From positions 1 to 24,462 of the forward strand of contig JALLLS010000161.1 of NCBI GenBank assembly GCA_025094145.1: a stretch of 24,462 nt of DNA, given 5' to 3'. Position 1 is the stretch's first letter. Each line of letters starts with the position of its first letter. Origin of the DNA: Spinellus fusiger. Its lineage: Eukaryota; Mucoromycota; Mucoromycetes; Mucorales; Phycomycetaceae. The notes beneath the pieces are model-generated. The model was not told the DNA's origin. It was given only the letters and a program-made list of their open reading frames with translations, and made no database searches. Positions 10,966 to 20,248 of this stretch are shown here, piece after piece. Made by a program: the position numbers and the translations under genes.

Positions 10966-12385
10966 TCATTGGACAAGAGATAGTTTTGCCTTTTTATAAG
11001 CCCAGTATTTCTGTCGAAGAGGATCCACTCTCTCTGCCAAGACGTCACACAACTTGCAGACATACATATCTGTGAGTACTAGCTTCCTAGGGACTGTCCT
11101 ATGATTACCTCCAGTGCAACGGGGTGGATTGGCAATTTAACAGTCAATGCTTCTTGTTCATGCATATCAATGGTCATGGACAGAAGATGAGGCGAGTGTA
11201 TATCACTTTCCCTTAGGCTCTGTAGAAAGGGTTCCACTGTTTTAATGGGTCGATGGGCCATTTCCAACAGCCTAATAATGAGATTAATACGTGAGATGTG
11301 GGACCGATGATCTCTTACGCAGACAGATAGGTCCAACTGCTGAGGTTGTTGGGGGCCAGGCGCACTTGTTTTTGGGTGAACCTGTGCAGTAGTGAGTTGG
11401 TAAGTGGAATATACTCCTGCCTCCCACTGTGGACACTCCTTCTATAGCCCACCCCTCTCACTCACTCACTCACTTACTCTATTTCATTGTCCAGTGCTTC
11501 GGGTGTGGGTAGAATGGGGTAATGCGATAGTATAAAATGACGATGATTCCAGGCTGAATTATTACGAATATCATACACAAGCATAGTCTCTGTAAAAACC
11601 AATTCTCCATCCCATAGATTGAATCGACCTACAACCCATTGACTGTATCCGTAGAAAACAATAAGAAATTCTACTTTCTTCTTTGCTGTTGCTGTTGCTG
11701 TTGCTGTGACTATTACCGGTAGGACCAGGCGTGGTAGTTCTTGGAATCTTCCTCAAGGACATCTCCAATAAATGCCAACTCCTGGTCTCCTTTACCAAGA
11801 CGATCCACAATCACCTGACGATGGTGCCTTTATGTTCAGTCCAGCCTATCCATCAATATACACACAACCACCAACTACATGCAACCCCCTTACCAAATCT
11901 GATAGTTCTTTACTTGTCCTACTGCAATACTACTGATAAACTCAAGCTCCCTGTCCAGATCAGAAGCCAATGCAAAGAGAATGTTCTGTCGGTATTGCCT
12001 ATGTCAGCACACAATAGATGCATCTATATCAATACGTAGATACATAGGCAGAGGGTGTGCTCTCATAATACCACGCGCACTGGCGTAGGTGCCCTACTTA
12101 CCATACAGTATAGTGAGCAGGGTTCATATCAATGATGCTAGCTGTAAGTTCAAGGGCACGTTGTGACTTTTCATTTGCTTTGAGAACGGCACGGAAGTAG
12201 TCCATGGCGTCTGTGTCTGTAAAACAAAGCGTCATGTATTAGAGTGCTATTGCTATTGCCACTCATGCCCTTGACTTACAATCAGACGCATAGGCAATAG
12301 GCACCAGCGGATTAGGCCCGTCGTCCTGTGGAAGAGGAGTCACATCAGCCCATTCTGGCCGCTCACTGTAACTGAGGTCTGACAT
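10966..12385 (-). CDS. RAM2: Protein farnesyltransferase/geranylgeranyltransferase-I alpha subunit
   Basis: Eight exons (12385-12280, 12216-12102, 11998-11894, 11827-11717, 11642-11478, 11381-11319, 11271-11109, 11052-10966) join to 915 nt, 304 residues. This alpha subunit is shared by farnesyltransferase and GGTase-I, which prenylate C-terminal CaaX cysteines of Ras/Rho-type proteins. Seen: the N-terminal [10 protein letters not shown] and [14 protein letters not shown] signature, then the PPTA helical repeats [36 protein letters not shown] and NLSSWTYLS, and the C-terminal [17 protein letters not shown]. The last exon is found only by using donor GAG|GTAATC and acceptor GCAAG (intron 11108-11053); without it the frame ends after an unrelated tail. 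The exon 3 acceptor is tandem (two AGs 6 nt apart). The start is MSDLSYSE at 12385; an upstream ATG at 12464 could add 14 residues through a 37-nt intron, but that ATG lies in a CRE palindrome. Downstream of CWC2 on the same strand. Confidence 0.9.
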
Positions 12386-12455
12386 GAGCAATAAGGAAAA
12401 GCAGGAGCACTTTACCTGGATGTTCTGGGGCTATTGCGGAGTGAAGAAAGGCAGA

Positions 12456-12463
12456 TGACGTCA
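12456..12463. promoter_or_regulatory. CRE/ATF-type site TGACGTCA
   Basis: Perfect 8-bp palindrome, within a 10-bp palindrome ATGACGTCAT (12455-12464), 71 nt upstream of the prenyltransferase ATG. It is the consensus of CREB/ATF bZIP factors. A second copy lies in the MDE1/TAF3 promoter. Confidence 0.5.
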
Positions 12464-12529
12464 TAGTTATACACGTATAAACAAGTGGTTGTGTGTGGGG
12501 AATTGGATAAAGTGTTTCTTTCTTCCACA

Positions 12530-12703
12530 TTAACTTGTGGAGTAAGTTGCAGATCTCACTGATGATTCTTCATCCTTGTTCTTAAGCGGATAGTACACTC
12601 TAGGGTGTAGGTTTCTGCGAAGAAAGACAATGGTATGTGGCCGATACTTGTAAAGAGTGTCAAATGAAGTCTGAGGGATCCAAACAAACTCTTCAAGAGC
12701 TTC
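12530..12703 (-). CDS. Unidentified small open frame between CWC2 and RAM2
   Basis: A 57-codon minus-strand frame with protein-like composition: EALEEFVWIPQTSF, then TLYKYRPHTIVFLRRN and LHPRVYYPLKNKDEE, ending TAA at 12530-12532. It has no ATG of its own. A possible 5' exon is ATG at 12770 with a 34-nt AT-rich intron (GTGTGT...AAG) that would keep the frame and start with a hydrophobic stretch; this is weak because the intron is very short and the ATG lies 34 nt past the CWC2 stop. I do not recognise the product. It could be a small gene, a relic exon or chance. Confidence 0.3.
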   Translation of the reverse strand, partial: EALEEFVWIPQTSFDTLYKYRPHTIVFLRRNLHPRVYYPLKNKDEESSVRSATYSTS

Positions 12704-12772
12704 TTATTTTAATAATAACAATAAAAATAAACACACCATAGCAACAACAAGCAACAACAAGCAATAGCATAT

Positions 12773-12803
12773 ACACACACACACGTATATATATATATAT
12801 ATA
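12773..12803. repeat. (AC)n/(TA)n microsatellite
   Basis: An AC dinucleotide run (about 12773-12784) is joined by CG to a TA run (about 12786-12803) that abuts the CWC2 stop codon; it forms the start of that gene's 3' UTR. Confidence 0.7.
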
Positions 12804-14313
12804 TTAGGCAGCGGTGTCCTTGTTGGATGCACTGTCGCTGTCACTACCATAATCAGCCAAACTGCCTAGACCTGTAGTGGGTGGTTGGGTGGAGGCACTG
12901 GTGGAGGGTGTTTTGCCCTGTAATGTCTTTAGAGAGGCAAGCACAGTCACAGGAATAATCCCACCCGCCTTTTGTACAGGGGGTGTAGGTGTGTTGTAGG
13001 CAGAATAAGGTGTGTAGGCTGCAGCATACGCAAGATAGGCTGTATGGGCTGCTTCTCTTTCCTGCTGCTCTCTCTCCTCAGGGGACTGCTCTTCTTCGTT
13101 CTCCTTGGTGACTGCTTTTGTCTCTTCTGCTTGTCTCTGCTCCACTGTATGAGTGGAGGGTGCATAGCCATAGATGGCCTTGGCAGACTCAGCATCATAA
13201 AAGGGCCCCTTTGCCACATACTCTTCTTCTGCTCTCTGTCTCTTGACTCGCATTTCCATATGACTGAATCTGTCTTCGTCGACATCTCTCTTGCTCTGTG
13301 TAAACTCAGCAGGCAGTTCTGACTGGGCTGCCTGATATTCATACACATCCTCTGTTTGTTGGCGTTCTGTTTCTTCCTCATCACTGTCCATACGATTGCC
13401 AATAGAATTGGGATCCACCGTAGCCCATCGCACATTAATGATTTCGTTGTGATCCAAGTTCTGGTTCATCATGGCCTCTCTTGCAAACTCAGCATTGGAA
13501 CGAGTCGCATACGTCACAAAGGCCACCCCTCTGTTCTTTAGCACACGCACTAGCACAGGTCCCATCAGTGGACTGTTCTTTTTCTTTTTCTTTTTCTTTC
13601 CCGAGAACTGTCTCCTATTCTTACCTCTTTCCAAACGACCCCACTCTTCAAAGTTCCGTGTGACTACCTCATCAATATCAGGTGTGACTGCAATACGTCC
13701 AATGTAAAGAGTACGGTTGAGTGTATTGAAAGAACCGACACCACCCATGTCCTGACGAAACTCACTAAGCGACAAGACACGATCCAACATCATTACCCTC
13801 ACCATTGCTATTACCAAGAACAAATGAAAGAAAGAGAAGCTACCTACGCAAATTTATCTCTGCCAAAACAGTCGATCGTTGTCTCTTGTTCGTCATTCTC
13901 ATGCGGTATTCTATGCCACATGGCACACTTGTGTCCCTGAGCACACATTCCCTTGGCAAAATAAAGACAAAAGTACGCGTGGGGGTTGCTTGTGCCTGTA
14001 GTATCTCCCTCATCCCGAGCTACTTTGCAACGGAACTTGGATCGTAGTCTTCCATGTGAGTAGAGAGGTAGGGGAGTGTAGGTGTAGTTACCCTTTCTTA
14101 CTCCAGTCTCTGTCTAGTCCCTGGTATCGGTGGTGCCAGATGTTGTAGGCTCCTCCCTCGGGCTTTCTCTCTTTGAAGAACTCATCAATCGTCGCCTGAT
14201 CTACCTACAAAGGAAGAGGAAGAAGAAGAAAGTCATCAGCAACTGTAGCTACAATAGGTGGGTGAGACTGTTCTTCTTCTGTTGTGGCTTGCCTGTTTAC
14301 GTGCAAGAACCAT
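12804..14313 (-). CDS. CWC2: Pre-mRNA splicing factor Cwc2 (RBM22-like)
   Basis: Five exons (14313-14293, 14204-14092, 14048-13848, 13764-13625, 13549-12804) join to 1221 nt, 406 residues. Cwc2 is part of the Prp19-associated complex and contacts U6 snRNA in the activated spliceosome. Domains: N-terminal RKQVDQATID, then AYNIWHHRYQGLDRDW and the Torus/CCCH finger C72-x7-C80-x5-C86-x3-H90 (with an extra C52), the linker DCFGRDKFAEFRQDMGG, and an RRM with RNP2 LYIGRI (131-136) and RNP1 RGVAFVTY (165-172), ending NVRWATVDPN. The C-terminal half is charged, with a Glu/Gln-rich coiled coil and an Ala/Tyr/Pro-rich stretch. Intron 1 (14292-14205) uses a GC donor, CAG|GCAAGC; the only GT alternative (CAC|GTAAAC) loses the family-typical RKQVDQ. 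The intron 13624-13550 carries a (GAAAAA)n tract and is in frame with its flanks on the coding strand, so it looks like coding sequence if left unspliced, but it interrupts the RRM between E158-R and RVLKNR. Confidence 0.9.
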
Positions 14314-14460
14314 AATGAAACCAAGTGGAAAAATGTGAGAAAAGGGAAAAGGGAAAAGGAAAGGAAAATAAGACGTTTGCGTGTCCATGGATGTGACTTG
14401 CAATTAATAACACCGATCCTTATGCAGAGAAAGACAGTATTTGATTGAATTTATTAAGTC

Positions 14461-16361
14461 TTAGGTAAATACAAAGTGAACGGCTGCATTCTCAAGCCCA
14501 GCCTCATGAATGGGCTGGTCGAGAACATCAATAAGCTGCTGACGGTTGAATACAAGCTATACATCCATTTCACATACATATACATGTTAATACACATCAA
14601 TACAAGGGCATTGAGAATTACCTCAAATGGCTGCTGCTGTGTTTCCGGGACCTGTGTCTTGACAAACTCAAACAAGTGCCGCACAGGGTCCGTCTTTAAG
14701 AAACGTCGGATAATACGTTTCCCATCAGGCAGTCTCAGTTGTATGCGAGTGGACAGAGCGAGATCCGTGGGCTCTTCTCTTTGCACGGGCTGTATTGCAT
14801 TCAATATGGACACCTCCTTGTGTGGGTGCACCATCTCCTGCTCCTCTTCCTGCCCTTCTTCCTGCTCTTCTTCCTGCCCCTCCATGGCAGTTAACTCATG
14901 AGAGTGGGTGTAAAGAGTGTCCTGTGTGGGTGGTGTAGAGACAGTGGATGTGTCTGTGTCTGTGTCTGAGGATGATCTCTTGAGGGAGGCTTCGATGGCT
15001 GCATTGATCTGCTCTTCTTCACTCATGTCCATTACATCCTTATTGGCATAACAGAAGGGTCAATACAGAGGCATGTAACAGAAGACTTACCTTTGTAACG
15101 CGTGCCCTCTTCATGGTGGTTGGACGCACATTCCCTGATGCACCTGCCTCTAGACATTCAGTAGCTAATGGACTGCAGTCAGAAATAGACAGTCTCCTAA
15201 TAGCATCGTTACCTTCCATAATAAAGTCAGCAGAGGACAGTGCCTTCTCCCATACTTTGATTCTCTCTCCTACATTCAACAAGACTGTCTCAGTTCTGTG
15301 GATCCTCCATCTTTGCTGTAGACTCTTACCAGTGCGGGCATCAATACAGGCCACATGGGGATAGGATTGGATAGGATACAAGGTCAAGTACCGCTTTCCT
15401 TCTGGACTCTCTCTAGTATACTTGAAACATTAAGACTCTCTCTCTCTCTCTCTGTTTACCTGCAGAAACACAAAGGATTCCCGAACCACCTCCTTCACAA
15501 TTGTATCACTCCACAGATCTCGGTTAAGGATCTGACAGGAAAATTCTGTTGGGTCTTGAATATTGATTAATAGCCATCTGTTTTTGGTCTTTGCTGTCTC
15601 TCGTGCTTCCTCAAATGTCCCACAGAACATTATATCAAAAGGAGGTCGGAACAGGTCTGCCAGTCGTCTGGATTTGCTGTTGTCTGCCAATGCATTAGAA
15701 CACTCAGTAGACAGGTGTAGACCCTACCTGTGACAGAGGGAATGGGATCAGCAGAAGAAGGATGAAATGTGACATCACTTCTGTAGTCCACAGGTGCACT
15801 TGTGGATGAGTCTCCCTGATTGAAGATGGAGCGGGTCACTGTAGGAGCTATAGGAGAGAAAGGGGAGGAAGAGGAGAGTAAGCAGACGTACGGTGGTGCT
15901 ATTAGAGTGCTATTCTCATCACTCGCCTTGCCCCCACAAGCTGCCCTCGCTGAACATGGGTCCACTGAGAATATCATGACGAGAGGCAATGGGAGCACGT
16001 ACAGTGTCGTTCTTTGCTTGATAATGGTCAAGTAAGTCATGCTCTGGTGTCTGGGAGGAAGTGTTGAGTGCAGACAAGCTGTCGTGTCTGTTGCTTTCGT
16101 CGTGTCTGTCGTGTCTGCTGTCTCCGTTCTCCAAGTAGAGTGTCACTGCTGTTTCTACATCCCCATCGGCAATCTTATCATTGAACAGAAGAAGATGAAA
16201 TAGATAAACAAATAATAGATAAATAAATAAAACAGTCCTCACTAGAAGGAGCCCTCTTTTTTTTTCTTCTCTCTCTCTCTCTTTACCTGTATATAAGTAA
16301 TCGCTTCTTCTGTAGAGGCACCCGTCACAAGGCAAAAGTCAAGAATAGATTGCTCACTCAT
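14461..16361 (-). CDS. UBX-domain p97/Cdc48 adaptor (UBXN7/Ubx5-like)
   Basis: Eight exons (16361-16287, 16173-15927, 15847-15728, 15683-15460, 15420-15330, 15269-15091, 15038-14622, 14556-14461) join to 1449 nt, 482 residues, close to human UBXN7. Such adaptors link ubiquitylated substrates and cullin ligases to the Cdc48/p97 unfoldase. Order: UBA-like helices at the N-terminus (SILDFCLVTGASTEEAITY); a linker with RHD repeats; UAS thioredoxin-like domain from about residue 150 (RRLADLFRPPFDIMF, then WLLINIQDPTEF, then YPHVACIDARTG); a UIM-like helix SEEEQINAAIEASLKRSS; an acidic Glu/Gln repeat; and a C-terminal UBX domain (TRIQLRLPDGKRIIRRF to EAGLENAAVHFVFT). Intron 2 (15926-15848) needs a GC donor, AAG|GCGAGT. 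Intron 4 is only 39 nt. A GT at 15212 inside exon 6 is not used, since the frame runs through it. Tandem upstream of CWC2. Confidence 0.88.
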
Positions 16362-16632
16362 TTGGAAATAGAAAGAAACAAAGAAACAAAGAAGAAGAGA
16401 AGAAGAGCAGCAACAAAGAACAAGAACAAGAGAGAGAGAGAACAAACGCAGTCGAAATTTAATCAGGCAGATTACTGTACTTAAAGTGATAAAGCAAGTC
16501 ACTCTTACACATATTAGCACTATCTACGGGGCTAATATTTTGGCAGCAGATACACTCCCATTTTTAGTACGCACCCAGAAGATAGAGAGCAGTGGCAGTA
16601 AAAATAATAAGGAATCCTACTGTGTAATTTTA
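16362..16632. promoter_or_regulatory. Intergenic: UBX promoter and MDE1 3' region
   Basis: About 270 nt between the UBX start and the MDE1 stop. Next to the UBX start is a purine-rich leader on the plus strand (CT-rich on the transcribed sense), as in other genes here. No clear TATA box and no gene seen. Confidence 0.5.
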
Positions 16633-17720
16633 TTATAAAGAGACATCCTGTTCTGCTTTTCTCTTTTTAGCACTGGGAGCAGTCTCAGCAGCCTCTCTAT
16701 CCTCAGCACCCTCGGGAGTGGCTGCTGGATCCAACCCAAGTGACTTCATTTTTACAGCCATCTCAAAAAGATAGTCATAACATTCCGTCATCGTCTTTGC
16801 CTTTTCCCAACTCTCTGCTTCCATCAGCCCACACTGTGTGGTGATTTACCAGTCACTCACCTCCCCATACATAGACACCGTGACGACGGACAAGAACAGC
16901 ATTGGTTTCGGGATGCTCTTCCATTGCCTAAAGACAAAGGAGAGAGGAGAGTCACATACCAGCGATAAAAGAAAAAAAGAAAAAAAGGTGACCATTCTAC
17001 TCTACTTTACATACCTTGGCCATTCTTTCTGTCAAGTCTTCTTCCTCGGGTGTATTCTCCACGATAGGCACCACTAGCTTATCAAAGTAGCGGTAGTTGG
17101 TGGCAGTAGATCCACGACGAATTCCCTTGATCATCTCTTGGTGGGATATTTCAAAGGTACTGCCTGTGAATAACAAAGTAGCCATGACGGCATTCTGGGA
17201 GTGGGTGTGGATACAGGCACCTGCCTTTCTCAGTGTGTAGGCATTGTAGAACAGAGGAGTGCAGGCAGAAGGCTTAAGGACTTTGGGTTGGCGCAACAGT
17301 TGTTTTCCTGCCAATGACATGACAAACAAGTGGTGGGACTCCATACGCTCTTTTTGTACGCCTGAGGGTGCAATATAGACATTCTCACTGTCCACCCATA
17401 AAAACACACAGTACAACAAGGAGAAAGAGAGGGAAGAAATAGATAACCAAGGTATATACATATATACAAATATATGTGTGTGTAGGTAGGTAGGTGTGTG
17501 TATGTTGGTGTGTGCTGTAATCGTTTGCTTTATATTTGTCCACTTACTCTTGTCTTATGCTAATACCTCCTCCTGTCCCTGTCACCCACCCTAATTGGTA
17601 GAACAAACCACATAGCTTGGGAATAAGGTTGGCAGGGTGATGAGGATCGGTGGACATGACGAGTGATTCTGGGCAACCTGCGTCATGAGGCACTTCACAG
17701 CACTCTACTGTAGTCGTCAT
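16633..17720 (-). CDS. MDE1: Methylthioribulose-1-phosphate dehydratase
   Basis: Four exons (17720-17548, 17387-17015, 16927-16861, 16814-16633) join to 795 nt, 264 residues. The enzyme (MtnB/APIP class II aldolase-like fold, zinc-dependent) dehydrates 5-methylthioribulose-1-phosphate in the cytosolic methionine salvage pathway. Seen: [36 protein letters not shown] with Cys100, the zinc ligands His118 and His120 in IHTHSQ, the catalytic glutamate Glu142 in HQEMIKGI, and the third zinc ligand His198 in [10 protein letters not shown]; family numbering differs by only about three residues from the human protein. All active-site residues are present, so the product should be functional. The C-terminal tail after GLDP is Ala/Glu-rich and ends in a basic KKRK cluster. 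The acceptor of exon 4 is the second of two AGs; this restores [11 protein letters not shown]. Intron 1 (160 nt) contains TATACA/GT microsatellite. Divergent from TAF3. Confidence 0.93.
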
Positions 17721-18003
17721 GAGAGTGAAAGTAAGTGTAAAGAAAAAGAAATCGTGATTTTGAGATATAATAAGAACAATTTTTTTTTCGTGATCTCTCT
17801 AGGGCTATGTTGTGATGACGTCACTCAGATGCAGGTGTCGTGGAGTGAGGGATTCTTTGCTTCTTTTTCTGCTACCATCTCATCGCGTCTTCATCACAGT
17901 TGTTCGGTAGACGACACTTCTCAATTTAATCACTCTCTTACGCCCAGGCACCCTCAATCTCTCTTGGAAGAAACTCCTGTAGCAATATAAACACAGGTTT
18001 CTA
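17721..18003. promoter_or_regulatory. Bidirectional promoter MDE1 / TAF3-like gene
   Basis: 283 nt between two divergent start codons. Contains a T tract (17780-17788), the TGACGTCA site and a TATAAA sequence (17987-17992) only about 12 nt from the TAF3 ATG, too close to be a normal TATA box. Confidence 0.55.
17816..17823. promoter_or_regulatory. CRE/ATF-type site TGACGTCA
   Basis: Perfect palindromic CREB/ATF consensus, 96 nt from the MDE1 start and 181 nt from the TAF3-like start, in a position to act on either gene. Confidence 0.5.
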
Positions 18004-18678
18004 ATGACTGAAAAATTCTGTTTTGCTCTCTTGCGTATCACTGCACTGCAAATTCTTCAGTCGGCTGGCTATGAATCAGTGCATGTGGATCCCACCGACC
18101 TACTGACGGATGTGTTTGGACAATATATTCAGATGCTGGGGGCCACCTCCAGTGCGTATGCTCAATTGGCAGGAAGGACAACGGGGACACTTCAGGATGT
18201 AGTGGATGGGTTAGAAGACCTTGCTATTACAACAGAGTCGTTGCGTGGTTGGTTGGATGAAGAGGGAAAAGCATTGACACCGAGCTGGTCGACTTCATCT
18301 GATCCAGGCCGTTTTCTACAAGGTATAAGAGAGAGAAGAGAGAGAAGAAGAAGAGAGAAGAAGAGAGAAGAGAGAAGAGAGAAAGAAAGGAGGGTTAGGT
18401 GTGAGTGTGTCTTGGGTGTGTGGGGTATGGGTGTGGGTGTACATTCTCTGTTGTTTTCTCCGCTTGTCTATTTTAGGTAACTTATTGCTCATGTCTCTTA
18501 TTTTGTCTTAAAAAGGAGTAGTAAATCACGGAGGACCCAATACAGCAGAAGGATATATTTACAGTTATCAGACAATACCTGAGGAGTTGGTGTCATTATT
18601 AGATGAAAATGTCTATGAGAAAGACAATGGCACCGAGAATGAAAAAGAAGAGGAAACGGAAATGGAAATGGAAGAAGA

Positions 18679-18711
<33 letters not shown>

Positions 18712-20248
18712 AATGGATAATGAAATGGATAATGAAATAGATAATGAAGATAAAATGAAGGAAGAAAACAAAGAAGAAGAAGTTGGAATAAAAGAAGAAC
18801 ACAAGGAAGAGGAGTTATCTAAAGAGAAGCTGTCTAAAGAGGAAACACCATCAGATAAAAAGGAATCAGATTTGCCTCCCTACATACCATCTTACTTTCC
18901 TCCTTTTCCTTCAGACCCCAAAGAGGAGCCCGAACAGCCTGCTGCAATCATACCTCCTACTCAATCTTCTCTTATTGCAACAACACCGGATCAACTTAGC
19001 ACCACTAACTTACTACTGCCATCTGTGCTTGTTAAAACAAGGAAGAAGCCTATCGAGAACCCATTCACTCATATCACATCTTTTGATGAATCAACATTGG
19101 TTACAGACAAAGATGCTTCTCTTCTCTGCCTTGGTCCATTGAGTTCAGACAGAAAACTACAGCCACCACTACAGCCACTAGAACAGCAACAACAACCATC
19201 ACTGACACCTTCTGCTTATAAACGAAGACGTCTGGAATCAGCTCATATCCCATTGAAACAGGTATCAAAATCACTCAGCAAAATGGAACATAAATCACAT
19301 GAGAGATTGCCAGGAAATCAAGCTATTTTTCGTGGATTTACTCAGGATGAGGCTGCTCCTGGAACTACACTGTTTGGAAGAAAGTCGGGTGTTTTGGGTG
19401 AGATTGTTCTTCAAATAGCCTCTCCCATGGTAGTATCAAAACTATGCTCTCCCAACCTACTCTTGGATGTAGCCTCCAATCTTTCTACGTATGCAAACAA
19501 CCCTAGTCATACACCTTCCGATCCTCCTGTAGAAGCAAAGTCCCACGGATCTTCCATGCTTGCTACATTAGCAGGTGGTCCCACAAAAAAGTCATCGACA
19601 CATGGTACTTCTAATACAAGGCCAGCCTCTCACACTACTGCTGCTGCTGCTACCACTGCTGCTACCACTGCTGGTACCACTACTACCGCACCAACAGCGA
19701 CAGTAACAGCAACAGCAACAGCAACTACTATTGCAGCAACTACTACAACTACAACTACAACTAAAGCAATAACGGCAGTAGCTGCAACCTCTTCTTCTGC
19801 ATCATCTCTAATGTCTTCTCACAGTGATATTCCTCAAACAAAACGCACTGTCTTAGAACCCACCACTAAACCAGCCTTAACCCCTATGTCACTGGCTTCA
19901 TTGTCTGCATCTTCTGGATCCCATGCTGTAAAAAAGAAAAAACTTCCAAAGCTCACTCTCAGTCTTCCTGCAAATGATCCAACCACACAGGGTCCAGGAT
20001 CAAGTACACCTTTAAGTACACCCAAGATCAGATTTAAAATCAAGCCTCCCGAGCCATCGGATCCTATCATTGAACCAGAACAAGCACCCCAAGAGATTAT
20101 TCGCTGTACTTGCGAAAATCCTACAGTAGATTATGGAACCTTTATGATTGCATGTGATCTGTGTAGTGTGTGGTTCCATGGTAGCTGTGTAAACATTGCA
20201 GAGAGTGATCAGGTAGAAGAATGGTACTGCAAATCATGTCGTGGGTGA
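18004..20248 (+). CDS. TAF3: TFIID subunit TAF3-like (histone fold + PHD finger)
   Basis: Two exons (18004-18322, 18516-20248) join to 2052 nt, 683 residues. The N-terminus is a Bromo_TP-type histone fold (FALLRITALQILQSAG, DVFGQYIQMLG, VVDGLEDLAI) that in TAF3/TAF8 pairs with TAF10. The end is a PHD finger: C637, C639, C653, C656, H661, C664, C678, C681, with the aromatic Trp of VWFHG; the PHD of animal TAF3 reads H3K4me3. Between are a Glu-rich block encoded by GAA/GAG repeats (about residues 128-150), Pro-rich and Lys-rich stretches, and a Thr/Ala repeat region (about 19635-19770). The intron (193 nt) has an internal AG|GT at 18475-18478. The final TGA (20246-20248) overlaps a perfect donor GTGAGT, so a further short exon is possible (for example acceptor at 20505 giving only two more codons). 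Histone fold plus terminal PHD fits TAF3 best; a TAF8-type name is less likely. Confidence 0.82.
19635..19770 (+). repeat. ACT/GCA trinucleotide repeats coding Thr/Ala tract
   Basis: Imperfect trinucleotide repeats (ACT, GCT, ACA, GCA) inside the TAF3-like gene encode a low-complexity Thr/Ala stretch between the histone fold and the PHD. Such a tract is expected to vary in length between strains. Confidence 0.75.

Noticed and set aside
13550..13624. Treating the 75-nt CWC2 intron as coding (GKKKKKKK stretch)
   Set aside because: It is in frame, but it splits the RRM between its first helix and the strand before RNP1, and has a good donor and acceptor; family proteins lack it.
15197..15220. 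Intron donor GGTAACG inside UBX exon 6
   Set aside because: No acceptor keeps the frame, whereas the unspliced frame runs straight on to the next good donor at 15090.
18599..18804. Minus-strand frames opposite the TAF3 acidic region
   Set aside because: They are the mirror of GAA/GAG repeats (poly-Ser or poly-Phe) and have no gene structure.
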